DNA from: PLA3 sp964592235
GTDB lineage: Bacteria > Planctomycetota > Phycisphaerae > UBA1845 > UTPLA1
Assembly (NCBI GenBank): GCA_964592235.1
Contig: CAZQCF010000009.1
Coordinates: 1 to 64,000, forward strand
DNA: 64,000 nucleotides
Direction of reading: 5' to 3'
Notes under the pieces: generated by a model
Database searches by the model: none
What the model saw: only the letters and a program-made list of their open reading frames with translations
What the model was told of the DNA's origin: nothing
Made by a program: the position numbers and the translations under genes
Shown here: piece after piece, positions 17,598 to 27,046 of the stretch
Layout of the letters: each line of letters opens with the position of its first letter
Position numbering within the stretch: the first letter of the stretch is position 1

Positions 17598-18785
17598 AGA
17601 GCCACACGCGTTTGTCACAACCACGTCGAACGTCCCGATACTCGCGAGATCGGCCGAAGCAATCACGTGGCTACTGGATGTGGCGCCCGGGATCGTTCGT
17701 CCGTTACGTCGCCATTGGTAGGCCAGCGGAGAGTCGCCAACTGCCATAACGCTGAAGATCACCGCGTCACCGAGGCACACAACGGCGTTGGACGGATGCT
17801 CGTGGATAACGGGAGGCGAGGACGCCGGAAACTCCCAGACTTCGCTCGGCGCGCCGGTAGGCGACCCGCCGTTGTAATACAAGACCGCCTTACCGCGTCC
17901 GGAATCAAACGCCATGTCCCATGCAGATGCTTGAGTACCCGGCTGAACAGTTGTCGGTACTTGCACCCAATCTTCGCCGTCCCATTCCCATGTATCAGTA
18001 AAGAAAGTGCTGGGATGCGCACGGCCGCCGATGAGTACGGTCTTTCTTCGCAATGAGTCGTATGCTGCCTGGGCCACATACCTCGCAGGAGGGCTGTGCT
18101 GCGGAAAGGCCTGATTCCACGTTGTGCCGTCCCACTCCCATGTGTCGTTCAGATTGGTTGGAAAGTTGATGCCGCCAAAAAGAACAACAACATCCCGAAC
18201 TGTATCATAGGCTAGCGCGAATGAGTCGCCGGTTCGCCACGGAGGATAGTCCGGTTGCGGCAGAGCCGACCAAGTTGCGCCGTTCCATCCGAAAAGATTC
18301 GGTGGCAATGTTCCCGCAGGTCCGTCGTATCCGAACCCAATGACCTGCTGGATGGTTGAATGGTAGACAAGTCTATACATGGTTGGGCCGCTGCCTGATT
18401 TCTGCGCCCAATTCTCGCCATTCCATTCCCATGTCTTGCCGGATGCGCCATACATGACGGCCACGCCTCGCGCCGCGTCAAATGCGACATCTGTAAAGTC
18501 GCTTTGCGTGTTGTACGGCGGCTGCGTTCCTGGGATCATTCGAATCCAACTCTGGCCGCTCCATGACCACGTCTCCATCGCCGGCACGGGCCCTAGCACG
18601 CGCTGTACAAAGATATGGTTCCGAACGGAGTCATAGACCACGTGACCGGGCGTACCGTCGTAGCCGGGCGGGAAGTAGGCCGTCGTCCGCTTGACCCATT
18701 CCTGACACTGGGCGAGTGCAAGGCTCTGTACAGAAGCGGTGATTGCTGAGAGGACCAATATAAGCAGCATGGGATTTCTGTTCAT
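17463..18785 (-). CDS. Secreted kelch-like beta-propeller with Ig-like and dockerin-like domains
   Basis: ATG 18785 follows GGAGG and begins a signal peptide (MNRNPMLLILVLSAITASV, cut near ALAQC). At least five repeats of the form TWEWDG..W / VVLFGG build a kelch-type propeller (about residues 30-310). An Ig-like domain follows (YQWRRNGRTIPGATS), then a final calcium-binding loop DVNGDGNVDGLDIQRIVD like half of a dockerin. In planctomycetes this C-terminus marks many exported proteins. The gene is on the opposite strand from the ardC fragment and overlaps its 3' end. Its ligand is unknown. Confidence 0.8.
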   Translation of the reverse strand: MNRNPMLLILVLSAITASVQSLALAQCQEWVKRTTAYFPPGYDGTPGHVVYDSVRNHIFVQRVLGPVPAMETWSWSGQSWIRMIPGTQPPYNTQSDFTDVAFDAARGVAVMYGASGKTWEWNGENWAQKSGSGPTMYRLVYHSTIQQVIGFGYDGPAGTLPPNLFGWNGATWSALPQPDYPPWRTGDSFALAYDTVRDVVVLFGGINFPTNLNDTWEWDGTTWNQAFPQHSPPARYVAQAAYDSLRRKTVLIGGRAHPSTFFTDTWEWDGEDWVQVPTTVQPGTQASAWDMAFDSGRGKAVLYYNGGSPTGAPSEVWEFPASSPPVIHEHPSNAVVCLGDAVIFSVMAVGDSPLAYQWRRNGRTIPGATSSSHVIASADLASIGTFDVVVTNACGSSTSGAAALIVCAGPSGCPSPADVNGDGNVDGLDIQRIVDVLLGY

Positions 18786-19024
18786 GGGCGGTCTGCCTCC
18801 GTTAATGGAAGTCTCCATCTTAGCGTTCTTCAGGCCCGGATTCGACGTTTCTGGAACCGCCAGGGTGGCCCCCGGTGACAGAATTTGTCACCCCCGCCGG
18901 GCCTGTGAATTGTCTCACGCCGTGACTTCTGCGATGATACAGGTTTCTTGTCGGCGGGCCGGGCAGCGAGGCCCGACCACGGTATGGTTTCGGTTCATTA
19001 GCCAGTCACTCGGACGCTCGTGTC

Positions 19025-19093
19025 ATGAACGAGGCCTTTGCCCGCATCAAGATCGACCGACTGCTTGAAGCAGTCGGCTGGCGGTTGGGGTGA
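19025..19093 (+). pseudogene. N-terminal stub of a Type I restriction HsdR-like gene
   Basis: Twenty-two codons (MNEAFARIKIDRLLEAVGWR then LG) end in TGA at 19091. The wording matches the start of many HsdR/DEAD-box restriction subunits, where the sequence would go on into the nuclease domain. It is too short to be functional. It directly abuts the Type ISP gene, which suggests replacement of a Type I locus. Confidence 0.4.
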
Positions 19094-19101
19094 ACAGCGA
19101 G

Positions 19102-22100
19102 ATGAAATCAACCGCCAACGCACCCGGGCTGGACAGCATTCTCGCACAATTTCGCGAGGACGCGCGGAATAATCGGGACCTGGGCGACCGGTTTGAACGT
19201 TTGATGCAACAGTTCTTTCGCGTCGATCCGCTCTACGCCGGGCTCTTCTCCGAAATCTGGATGTGGAACGAATGGCCGCTCAAGGGCCAGGTGGGCGATG
19301 TCGGCATCGATCTTGTCGCCCAACACAGGGCCACCGGCGAATACTTTGCCATCCAGTGCAAGTTCTACTTGCCCGAACACATTCTCAGCAAAGGCGACAT
19401 CGATTCGTTCTTCACGGCGCTGGGAAAGCCGCTATTCAGCAAGGGCATCATCGTCAGCACGACCGACAACTGGGGCAAGAACGCGCTGGATGCCCTGAAC
19501 CAGACTAAGACCGTCGCGCGACTCGGCATTCACGACCTTGAGCAAAGCCCCATCGACTGGAGCAAGTTCGACACCAAGAAGCCGGGGCAGTTGAAGCGGA
19601 CGAAAAAGAATGATATCCGCCCGCACCAGAAAAAGGCGATCGACGATGTAATAGCAGGCTTGGCTGAGGCTGACCGCGGCAAGCTCATCATGGCCTGCGG
19701 GACGGGCAAGACGTTCACCGCGCTGAAGATCGCCGAAGCGCTCGCGCCGAAGCTGGCGGGCAAGGGGAAGCCCGGTCATGTGCTGTTCTTAGTGCCGTCC
19801 CTGTCACTGCTTTCACAAACGCTAAGAGAGTGGACAGCGCAAACCGCGTTGCCGCTGCAAAGTCTGGCCGTCTGCTCCGACGTGAGCATCGGCAAACGGA
19901 AAGTGAAAGACACCGACGACTCCGCCGAAATCACCATCTACGATCTCCCCTACCCCGCGACCACCAACGACAAGCAACTCGTCAAGCAGTACAACGACCT
20001 GACCAAGCTCGCGAAGACAACCGACGCCGATCCCGGGCTCGCCGTCGTCTTCTCCACCTACCAATCCCTCGAAGCCGTCAGCAAGGCGCAGAAAGCGGGT
20101 CTGCCCGAGTTCGACCTGATTATCTGCGACGAAGCCCACCGCACGACCGGCGTCACGCTCGCCGGCGAAGATGAATCGTCGTTCGTCAAAGTGCACGATG
20201 CGAAGTTTCTCAAGGCCCGCAAGCGCCTGTACATGACCGCCACGCCGCGAATCTATGGCGATGCGGCCAAGACCAAAGCCAAGGAAGTCACCGCCGAACT
20301 CGCTTCAATGGACGATCCCGCCCTCTTTGGCGAAGAACTCCACCGCCTCGGCTTCGGCGAAGCCGTCAGCAAATCGCTTCTTGCCGATTACAAAGTGCTC
20401 GTCCTGGCCGTCGATGAGAAGTACGTCAGCGAAACTTTCCAGAAACAACTCGCTGACGCCAACAACGAACTCAATCTCGATGACGCCGTCAAGATCACCG
20501 GCTGCTGGAACGGTCTGGCCAAGCAGTTCGAAGCGGGCACCACCACCACCACCGACTTGCAGGGCGATGTCGATCCTATGCGGCGGGCCGTGGCCTTTTC
20601 CCGCTCCATCAAGGACAGCAAGGCCTTCGTCGAAAAGACCCGCCAGATCATCGCCGCCTACAAGGAGACCCACCCCGACGCGGCCGGCCTTCTGGAACTC
20701 GAAACCGATCACGTCGATGGCACCTTCGATGCCCTTCGCCGCGGCGCGCTTCTCGACTGGCTCAAGGCTCCGTCACCCGATCGCACTTGCCGCATTCTCT
20801 CCAATGCCAAGTGCCTCTCCGAAGGCGTGGACGTTCCCGCCCTTGACTCGGTTCTGTTCCTTAATCCGCGCAACAGCGTGATTGATGTCGTCCAGTCCGT
20901 CGGCCGCGTGATGCGGCGGGCCGAGGGCAAGCGCTACGGGTACATCATCCTGCCCATCGGCATCCCCGCCGATGTCAAACCCGAAGACGCTCTCAAGGAC
21001 AATGAGAAGTACAAGGTCGTCTGGCAGGTGCTCCAGGCCCTTCGCGCCCACGATGACCGCTTCAACGCCACCATCAATCAAATCGAACTCAACCGCAACC
21101 GGCCGGACAACATCCAGGTCATCGGCGTCTCCGGGCGAGGCGGCGATGACGGCAGCCCGACAGACGGCAAATCGCCGGGCGACAGCAAACCGACCGTGCG
21201 CGAGATTCAAGGCGCCTTCGCCTTCCCGCAACTCGATGAGTGGAAAGATGCCATCTATGCCAAGATGGTCAAGAGAGTCGGCACTCGCGAATACTGGGAA
21301 ACGTGGGCCGGCGACGTGGCCGCCATCGCCGAGCGGCACATCAGCCGCATCAAGGCGCTGGTCGACAATCCAAACGCGAAGCACGCCCAGGCATTCGAGA
21401 GCTTTCTCTCGGGTCTACAGACTAACCTTAACCCGTCTGTTTCTCGTGATGACGCGATTGAAATGCTAGCCCAGCACCTGATAACGGGCCCCGTGTTCAA
21501 CGCACTTTTCGGTAATTATCAATTCACGAAAGAAAACCCCGTCTCACAGGCGATGCAGCGGATGCTGGAATTGCTCGACGAGCAGGCCATCGGAAAAGAG
21601 GCGGAGACACTGGACAAGTTTTACGACGCGGTCCGCAGAAAAGTCGAGGGCGTTGACAATGCGGAGGCCCGTCAGACCGTCATGAAGACGTTGTACGACG
21701 AGTTCTTCCGCACCGCCTTCCCCCGCATGGCCGAACGGCTGGGCATCGTCTACACGCCCGTCGAGGTGGTGGACTTCATCATCCACAGCGTGCAGGACGT
21801 GCTGCGCGACGAGTTCAAGAGCGGCCTTGGCGAAAAAGATGTCCACATCATCGACCCCTTCACCGGCACGGGCACGTTTCTGGTGCGATTATTGCAATCC
21901 GGTCTCATCCCGCCGGACAAGCTGCTATACAAGTACCAGCACGAGCTGCACGCCAATGAAATCGTCCTGCTCGCCTACTACATCGCCGCCATCAACATCG
22001 AAGAAACCTTCCACGGCATCCTGTCGGAGGCAGTTGCCAGTGGTCAGTTGTCAGTGTCCAGTAAAGGCGATTCTTCCACTGACCACCGGCCACTGACCAC

Positions 22101-24123
22101 TGACCACTATCTCCCTTTCGACGGCATTGTGCTGACCGACACGTTCCAGCTGTACGAATCGAAACAACAAGCCTTCGAAGGCACCTTCCCCGAAAACACC
22201 GCTCGCGTGAAACGCCAGAAGGCGAGCCCGATCCGGGTCGTCATCGCGAACCCGCCGTATTCGGCGCAACAAGAGAGCGAGAACGATGGCAACCGGAATT
22301 TGGAGTACGCGCAGTTGGACGATCGAATCTCTTCGACCTACGCGAAGCGTTCCACCGCTACTAACGTCAAGAATCTCTACGACAGCTATATTCGCGCTAT
22401 TCGCTGGGCAAGTGATCGGATTGAAAAGCGCGGCGTGATCGGCCTCGTCACCAACGGCTCGTTCATCGACGGCAACAACATGGATGGGCTGCGCGGCAGT
22501 CTTTGCGAAGAGTTTACAAGCGTTTACGTCTTCAACCTTCGAGGCAATGCCCGCACGCAAGGTGAGCAACGCAGGATGGAAGCTGGGAACGTCTTCGGTG
22601 CAGGCACGCGAACGCCCGTCTCGATCACACTCCTTGTGAAGAACCCTGTGAACTCCGGGAAGTGCGAACTCCGATACCACGACATTGGTGACTACCTCGA
22701 CCGTAACGAGAAGCTTTCGATCATTCGCACCTTTGGAAGTATCGTCGGCATCGAATCGGCGAAGAAATGGTTAACGGTCACGCCCAACGCTGAAAACGAT
22801 TGGGTCAATCAGCGTGATCCGGCGTTTGAGCGATTCCCCGTTCTTGGAAATAAGCAGGACGAATCCGAGCTTCGCTATTTCGAGAACTACTCGCAAGGAA
22901 TAATGACGAGCCGAGACGCGTGGGTTTACAACTTCTCGACGACGGCTGTCGCAAAGAACATGAGCGCGACCGTCAGCTTTTACAACGAGCAGGTGGAAGC
23001 CTTCGCGGATGTCACCGCGGGCAAGTCGTCAAAGGAAAGGTTAGCGGCAGCCGACGAGTTTGCGGATAGCGATCCGAAGAAGATTAGCTGGTCCAGCAGT
23101 CTGAAGGCGGATCTCGCGCGTCTCAACAAGGCGAAGTTTCGCAATGATTCCATCGAGTACGGGATGTATCGCCCGTTCTCGAAACACGCCTTCTATTATG
23201 ACAATCAATTCATCCATCGCGTCAGCCAGATGAGGTCGATACTTCCAACCGGCAAGGAGCGCAATCCCATCATTATGACATCCGGGACAAGCGCTTCGCG
23301 GGATTTCTCCGCGCTGATTGTCGACGGGGCGCCGAATTTCCACATGCACGACACGGGGCAGTGCTTTCCTCTGTACCTCTACGAACTGGAGGAAGAATCA
23401 GGAAAGCTCGCCTTGGGAAAAAACGACGGAGAGATCATCGACGGCTATCGCCGTCGGGACGCGATCACGGATGCGATCCTGAAGACGTTCCGGGAGGCGT
23501 ACGGGCCGAAGGTGGGCAAGGAGGACATTTTCTATTACGTCTACGGCGTGCTGCACTCGCCCGAGTACCGCACCCGCTTCGCGGCGGACCTGAAGAAGAT
23601 GCTGCCGCGCATCCCGCTGACCAAGGAGGCGGAGGATTTTAAGGCGTTCAGCGACGCAGGCCGGAAGCTGGCGGAATGGCACCTGAACTATGAAACCGTA
23701 AAGCCGTGGCCGGTCGAGGAGCACAACGCCCGATTCGAGCAGGCTGAGCCTGATCCGCACCAGTACTACCGCGTGCAGAAGATGACCTTCGCTCGTCCAA
23801 CCGCCGAACAGAAGGAGTCGGGCCAGAAGTGGGATAAGACAAAGATCATCTACAACGCCGACATTACGATCACGAAGATTCCCCTTGAAGCTTACGAATA
23901 TGTGGTGAACGGCAAGCCCGCCATCGAATGGATCATGGAGCGGTATCAGTTCACCCGCGACAAGGACAGCGGCATCGTCAACGACCCCAACGACTGGTGC
24001 AAAGAGCACAACCAGCCGCGATACATCGTGGACCTCATCGGCCGCGTCGTGCGCGTCAGCATGGAGACGGTGAAGATCGTTAAAGCCCTACCGGCGCTGA
24101 ACGAGATCGTCAAGACAACGTGA
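19102..24123 (+). CDS. Type ISP single-chain restriction-modification enzyme
   Basis: One polypeptide of 1,673 residues carries all functions; a GTG at 19090 would add four residues. An Mrr-like PD-(D/E)XK nuclease is first (GIDLVAQHRATG, then FAIQCKFY). Next is an SF2 helicase/translocase with ACGTGKT, CDEAHRT, TATP and QSVGRVMRR. Then come an N6-adenine methyltransferase with DPFTGTGTF and NPPYSAQQ, and a C-terminal target-recognition region. This is the order in LlaGI/LlaBIII, and the length fits. Such enzymes methylate one strand of an asymmetric site and cut foreign DNA after translocation. An inverted heptamer repeat (22,031-22,108) is inserted in frame between the two methyltransferase motifs. 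Stubs of Type I subunits lie on both sides. Confidence 0.88.
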   Translation: MKSTANAPGLDSILAQFREDARNNRDLGDRFERLMQQFFRVDPLYAGLFSEIWMWNEWPLKGQVGDVGIDLVAQHRATGEYFAIQCKFYLPEHILSKGDIDSFFTALGKPLFSKGIIVSTTDNWGKNALDALNQTKTVARLGIHDLEQSPIDWSKFDTKKPGQLKRTKKNDIRPHQKKAIDDVIAGLAEADRGKLIMACGTGKTFTALKIAEALAPKLAGKGKPGHVLFLVPSLSLLSQTLREWTAQTALPLQSLAVCSDVSIGKRKVKDTDDSAEITIYDLPYPATTNDKQLVKQYNDLTKLAKTTDADPGLAVVFSTYQSLEAVSKAQKAGLPEFDLIICDEAHRTTGVTLAGEDESSFVKVHDAKFLKARKRLYMTATPRIYGDAAKTKAKEVTAELASMDDPALFGEELHRLGFGEAVSKSLLADYKVLVLAVDEKYVSETFQKQLADANNELNLDDAVKITGCWNGLAKQFEAGTTTTTDLQGDVDPMRRAVAFSRSIKDSKAFVEKTRQIIAAYKETHPDAAGLLELETDHVDGTFDALRRGALLDWLKAPSPDRTCRILSNAKCLSEGVDVPALDSVLFLNPRNSVIDVVQSVGRVMRRAEGKRYGYIILPIGIPADVKPEDALKDNEKYKVVWQVLQALRAHDDRFNATINQIELNRNRPDNIQVIGVSGRGGDDGSPTDGKSPGDSKPTVREIQGAFAFPQLDEWKDAIYAKMVKRVGTREYWETWAGDVAAIAERHISRIKALVDNPNAKHAQAFESFLSGLQTNLNPSVSRDDAIEMLAQHLITGPVFNALFGNYQFTKENPVSQAMQRMLELLDEQAIGKEAETLDKFYDAVRRKVEGVDNAEARQTVMKTLYDEFFRTAFPRMAERLGIVYTPVEVVDFIIHSVQDVLRDEFKSGLGEKDVHIIDPFTGTGTFLVRLLQSGLIPPDKLLYKYQHELHANEIVLLAYYIAAINIEETFHGILSEAVASGQLSVSSKGDSSTDHRPLTTDHYLPFDGIVLTDTFQLYESKQQAFEGTFPENTARVKRQKASPIRVVIANPPYSAQQESENDGNRNLEYAQLDDRISSTYAKRSTATNVKNLYDSYIRAIRWASDRIEKRGVIGLVTNGSFIDGNNMDGLRGSLCEEFTSVYVFNLRGNARTQGEQRRMEAGNVFGAGTRTPVSITLLVKNPVNSGKCELRYHDIGDYLDRNEKLSIIRTFGSIVGIESAKKWLTVTPNAENDWVNQRDPAFERFPVLGNKQDESELRYFENYSQGIMTSRDAWVYNFSTTAVAKNMSATVSFYNEQVEAFADVTAGKSSKERLAAADEFADSDPKKISWSSSLKADLARLNKAKFRNDSIEYGMYRPFSKHAFYYDNQFIHRVSQMRSILPTGKERNPIIMTSGTSASRDFSALIVDGAPNFHMHDTGQCFPLYLYELEEESGKLALGKNDGEIIDGYRRRDAITDAILKTFREAYGPKVGKEDIFYYVYGVLHSPEYRTRFAADLKKMLPRIPLTKEAEDFKAFSDAGRKLAEWHLNYETVKPWPVEEHNARFEQAEPDPHQYYRVQKMTFARPTAEQKESGQKWDKTKIIYNADITITKIPLEAYEYVVNGKPAIEWIMERYQFTRDKDSGIVNDPNDWCKEHNQPRYIVDLIGRVVRVSMETVKIVKALPALNEIVKTT
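22031..22108. repeat. Heptamer repeat hairpin inserted in the Type ISP coding sequence
   Basis: GGTCAGT/TGTCAGT/GTCCAGT heptamers (22,031-22,062) and their complements CCACTGA/CCACCGG/CCACTGA/CCACTGA (22,076-22,108) form an imperfect hairpin. The segment adds about 25 residues, GQLSVSSKGDSSTDHRPL and neighbours, without breaking the frame. Related heptamers occur in a spacer at 42,331-42,361. Confidence 0.75.
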
Positions 24124-24124
24124 G

Positions 24125-24292
24125 CCGTCCCTCCCGCCGCTGGAAACCCAGCGGTGGTCGCGAACGGAGATTGAAGCCGAGCAGAGGCTGGTGGAGGCCA
24201 ACCGCGAGCTGATCGCCCGGATGGAAATCAAAATCGCCGCCACCCTCGCCCGCATCTGGGGTGAGCCTGCTGTCGGAGAGGAAGCCAAATGA
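24125..24292 (+). pseudogene. C-terminal stub of a Type I specificity subunit (HsdS)
   Basis: The frame PSLPPLETQRWSRTEIEAEQ, then RLVEANRELIARME and LARIWGE, is the characteristic last ~50 residues of HsdS-type proteins: the coiled-coil spacer that follows the second target-recognition domain. It has no start codon of its own and begins right after the stop of the Type ISP gene. Its stop overlaps the start of the DUF3800 gene (ATGA). It looks like the remains of an hsdS gene. Confidence 0.6.
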
Positions 24293-25125
24293 CCGAGGAG
24301 GCCGGGCCAACATCGGTGAAGCATTACTTCGTCGATGAAGCCGGCGACGGCACGCTGTTCGACCGGCACGGGCACGTCATCGTCGGGCGGGAGGGGTGTT
24401 CAAGCCATTTCATGCTTGGCGTTCTCGATGTCGCCGACCCGGCGGGGCTTTCGGCGCGAATGTCGGACCTGCATCGGCAGGTTCTGGCCGATCCGTTTTT
24501 TGTGGGGTTGGAATCGCTCAATCCCGAGCGCCAGAAGACAGCACTGCTGTTCCATGCGAAGGACGACATTCCCGAGGTGCGCGAGCGCGTCTTTCGCCTG
24601 CTCGCGAGCGAAGAGGTTCGATTCTTTGCCGTCGTCCGCGACAAGGCCGGCCTGGCTGTGGATGTGCAGAACCGGAACAGGCAGAGCGTGAGCTACCGCT
24701 ACCACCCCAACCGTCTCTACGACGAGATGGTCAGCCGATTGTTCAAGAACCTGCTGCACAAAGACGGCGGATACCACGTCTGCTTCGCGCGCCGCGGGAG
24801 CAAGGACCGCACCGAGGCGTTCAAACGGGCACTGGAGCGCGCCCGTGAGAACTTCCGCAGGCAATGGAAGATCGAGGGGACCGCGCCGATTGAAGTATCG
24901 GCCAGCGCTTCGCACGAGCAGCGCTGCCTTCAGGCCGCCGATTACTTCCTCTGGGCGTTGCAACGGGTTTACACAAGAGGGGAGGACCGATACCTCCGGT
25001 TCCTGTGGCCGCGCGTGCGGGTGGTGCATGACGCGGATGACCGCAGGAAGTCGCCGGCGGGGGTGTATTACAACGAGAAGCTGATGTTGACGGCCGAATC
25101 GATAAAAAAAGTGCCAGGGATATAG
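24289..25125 (+). CDS. DUF3800 protein
   Basis: This is a 278-residue cytosolic protein. DUF3800 is an RNase H-like family; the first strand with its acidic residues is YFVDEAGDGTLF (about residues 14-25), a second Asp is in FHAKDDIPE, and the C-terminal QAADYFLWALQRVY helix is typical. The family is often found beside restriction systems and in defence islands, with no proven activity. The start overlaps the HsdS-like stub as ATGA, so it was probably the last gene of the former Type I operon. Confidence 0.8.
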   Translation: MTEEAGPTSVKHYFVDEAGDGTLFDRHGHVIVGREGCSSHFMLGVLDVADPAGLSARMSDLHRQVLADPFFVGLESLNPERQKTALLFHAKDDIPEVRERVFRLLASEEVRFFAVVRDKAGLAVDVQNRNRQSVSYRYHPNRLYDEMVSRLFKNLLHKDGGYHVCFARRGSKDRTEAFKRALERARENFRRQWKIEGTAPIEVSASASHEQRCLQAADYFLWALQRVYTRGEDRYLRFLWPRVRVVHDADDRRKSPAGVYYNEKLMLTAESIKKVPGI

Positions 25126-25249
25126 GGCCCTCCGCCCGAAGGCGGCGACCACACGGCATGAAGCCGAATTTCGTCCACTGGCACAATCATTATACGCAAG
25201 ATCGACCGCAATGTGCAAAGGCGTTGGAAAAGTTGTGGGGACGTCTGAG

Positions 25250-25335
25250 GCGGGCTGGTTGAGTCCCGTTCCCGCACAGCGATCGATCGTGTCGGAGATC
25301 GAAGCCGAGCGGCGGCTGGTGGAGGCCAGGCGAAG
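25250..25335 (+). pseudogene. Second HsdS C-terminal remnant
   Basis: The + strand reads AGWLSPVPAQRSIVSEIEAE then RRLVEARR, again the end of an HsdS-like protein and clearly similar to the stub at 24,125. It is short and degraded. On the minus strand just to the right (about 25,345-25,440), LACPHCDRSARKLYIPPGHD looks like the end of a zinc-ribbon element protein. The 345-bp region between the DUF3800 and the next gene is therefore a small graveyard of element genes. Confidence 0.4.
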
Positions 25336-25469
25336 CGGTCGTGGCCGGGCGGAATGTAGAGCTTTCGCGCCGAGCGGTCGCAGTGAGGACAGGCGAGATG
25401 CCAGCGGTCGGGACTGAATGGCATCGTTTGTCGCCGCATCGTCAAGTGCTTTGTTAGCCCCCGCCCCTA

Positions 25470-26015
25470 TCAATCCACTACCATCCAGTCACGTTCTACC
25501 CCTTTTCGAGTGACTCGAGCGCATCGGATTCGCTTCTCGCCTCTGCATGCCCCAAAGACAACCGAGTAGCCGCAGCAGTACGGCGCGGGAGCACACTCGC
25601 CGAATGTCTGCAACCACCTACAATCCCACTCCGCCTGGCGATATGACTTCGCCAGCTTCCATTCCAATATGCACAACGGCCAATTCCTGGGCTCGAGCTT
25701 CTCGCCCACCTCCGGCACCCGATCCCAACATGTCTTGCCGGGGCGATCCCAGATCACGAGGTCTTTGTTCACGTGCATTTTTGGTTTCTTGCCCCTGCCG
25801 ATTACTTGCGGCACGGCAACCTCGATGCCGGTTTGAGTCGGATCGAACAGGATCGAAAGCGGCCGACACTGCTTCTGAAGGAACCCGAGGACGTACAGAT
25901 TCACAGCATCCTTTTCGCGACCAAACCACTTGTGGGCCTTTGTCCATGCGGCGAACTCGCTCAGGCTTGTTCGGACAATATGATCCAGTTCATCGGATTG
26001 AGATCTGCTAGCCAT
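25470..26015 (-). CDS. PD-(D/E)XK-like hypothetical protein
   Basis: ATG 26015 is preceded by AGGTGA and gives 181 residues. The N-terminal helix has WTKAHKWFGREKDAVNLYVL. The core NKDLVIWDRPG followed about 30 residues later by CILEWKLAKS fits the D...ExK of a PD-(D/E)XK nuclease fold. There is no signal peptide. I do not know the family. The neighbourhood (restriction genes, DUF3800) fits a nuclease role in defence, but catalysis is inferred only from spacing. Confidence 0.55.
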   Translation of the reverse strand: MASRSQSDELDHIVRTSLSEFAAWTKAHKWFGREKDAVNLYVLGFLQKQCRPLSILFDPTQTGIEVAVPQVIGRGKKPKMHVNKDLVIWDRPGKTCWDRVPEVGEKLEPRNWPLCILEWKLAKSYRQAEWDCRWLQTFGECAPAPYCCGYSVVFGACRGEKRIRCARVTRKGVERDWMVVD

Positions 26016-26202
26016 ATTAGATTTCACCTGACAATCTGTGCTTCATTATCAACGTGAGAGGCTGCACAAACCATGTTTGCCTGAATTGCGGCACGCGCCG
26101 CCCGATCAAATTACAAATGGACAGTTACACAAAGTGTCAACCGGCTTGCCCGAAATGAGTTCTCTGGCCCCGCTTGCTAGCGATTTGATTATCGTCACGA
26201 AA

Positions 26203-26772
26203 TCAGTCACCCTGGCTCTCCATCTCCCCAACCACGCGCCGCAGTTCATCCATCAGCGCCGCCGGCAGGTTACCCGGGGGGTACGCCTCCACCAGCGAGC
26301 GGTAATACCACAGCGTTCCGCTCTGGCCGCCGTTGAACCGCTCAAAGTAGCGCGGCCCGTGCTCACGCAGGCCCGCCACGATGCACCGCCCGTTATGAAG
26401 CTTGTCGCACGCCGAGACGAGTTGCACGTCCGCTGGCGCGTGCTTGAGGTGCGAGAGGTACGCCTCCTTCCGCTCGCGCCACGGCGGCCGATGTTCGGGG
26501 TCTGCGTCGGTGCATCCTTCGACAATCCGCGCGACCGTCTCGCCGTACTTCCCGCGAATCTCCTCCAGCACCGCACGACCACCCTGATCTTCCATCGCAT
26601 CGTGCAACAGCGCGGCGATCACCTGATCCTCGGTCCCACCATGTTCGGCCACCAGTGCCGCGACAGCCATCAGGTGAGAGATGTACGGAATCTCGGTCGC
26701 CTTGCGCTTCTGGTCGCGATGCAGGCGATGGGCAAAGCCAAACGCTTCGTCTATTCGCGTCGAATAGGACAT
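26203..26772 (-). CDS. HD-domain phosphohydrolase (RelA/SpoT-like HD_4)
   Basis: From ATG 26772 the protein has 189 residues; an upstream ATG at 26853 is possible. The HD residues are in AHRLHRDQKRKATEIPYISH, AALLHDAMEDQGG and ACDKLHN, as in the hydrolase half of RelA/SpoT and small alarmone hydrolases, which remove pyrophosphate from (p)ppGpp. No synthetase domain is present. It lies between the nuclease-like gene and the phage module, and both neighbours are on the same strand. Small alarmone hydrolases are known on mobile elements, sometimes as antitoxins; no toxin partner is seen here. Confidence 0.75.
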   Translation of the reverse strand: MSYSTRIDEAFGFAHRLHRDQKRKATEIPYISHLMAVAALVAEHGGTEDQVIAALLHDAMEDQGGRAVLEEIRGKYGETVARIVEGCTDADPEHRPPWRERKEAYLSHLKHAPADVQLVSACDKLHNGRCIVAGLREHGPRYFERFNGGQSGTLWYYRSLVEAYPPGNLPAALMDELRRVVGEMESQGD

Positions 26773-27046
26773 CGGAGCCTGTAAGGAAAAGATGGCCGCC
26801 CCTCTCGGGCCGGAGAGTAGAGAGTTGAATTGGTGCGTCTCTTGGGCGGCCATTCACAGATTACCACTTTGGCGAGAATTGATCAATGCCAAAAGCACCA
26901 CGAGGCGTAACCTTGCAGGAATTGTTGATCCATCGTCCTCAAACCATGTCGATGCCGGCGCAACACCGGCAGGCTGGGCCGACAAATGGGCTGTGAGCCG
27001 GCAAATGGACTGTGGGCCGGCGAAGTTGACTTCCTGTCTCTCTTGC

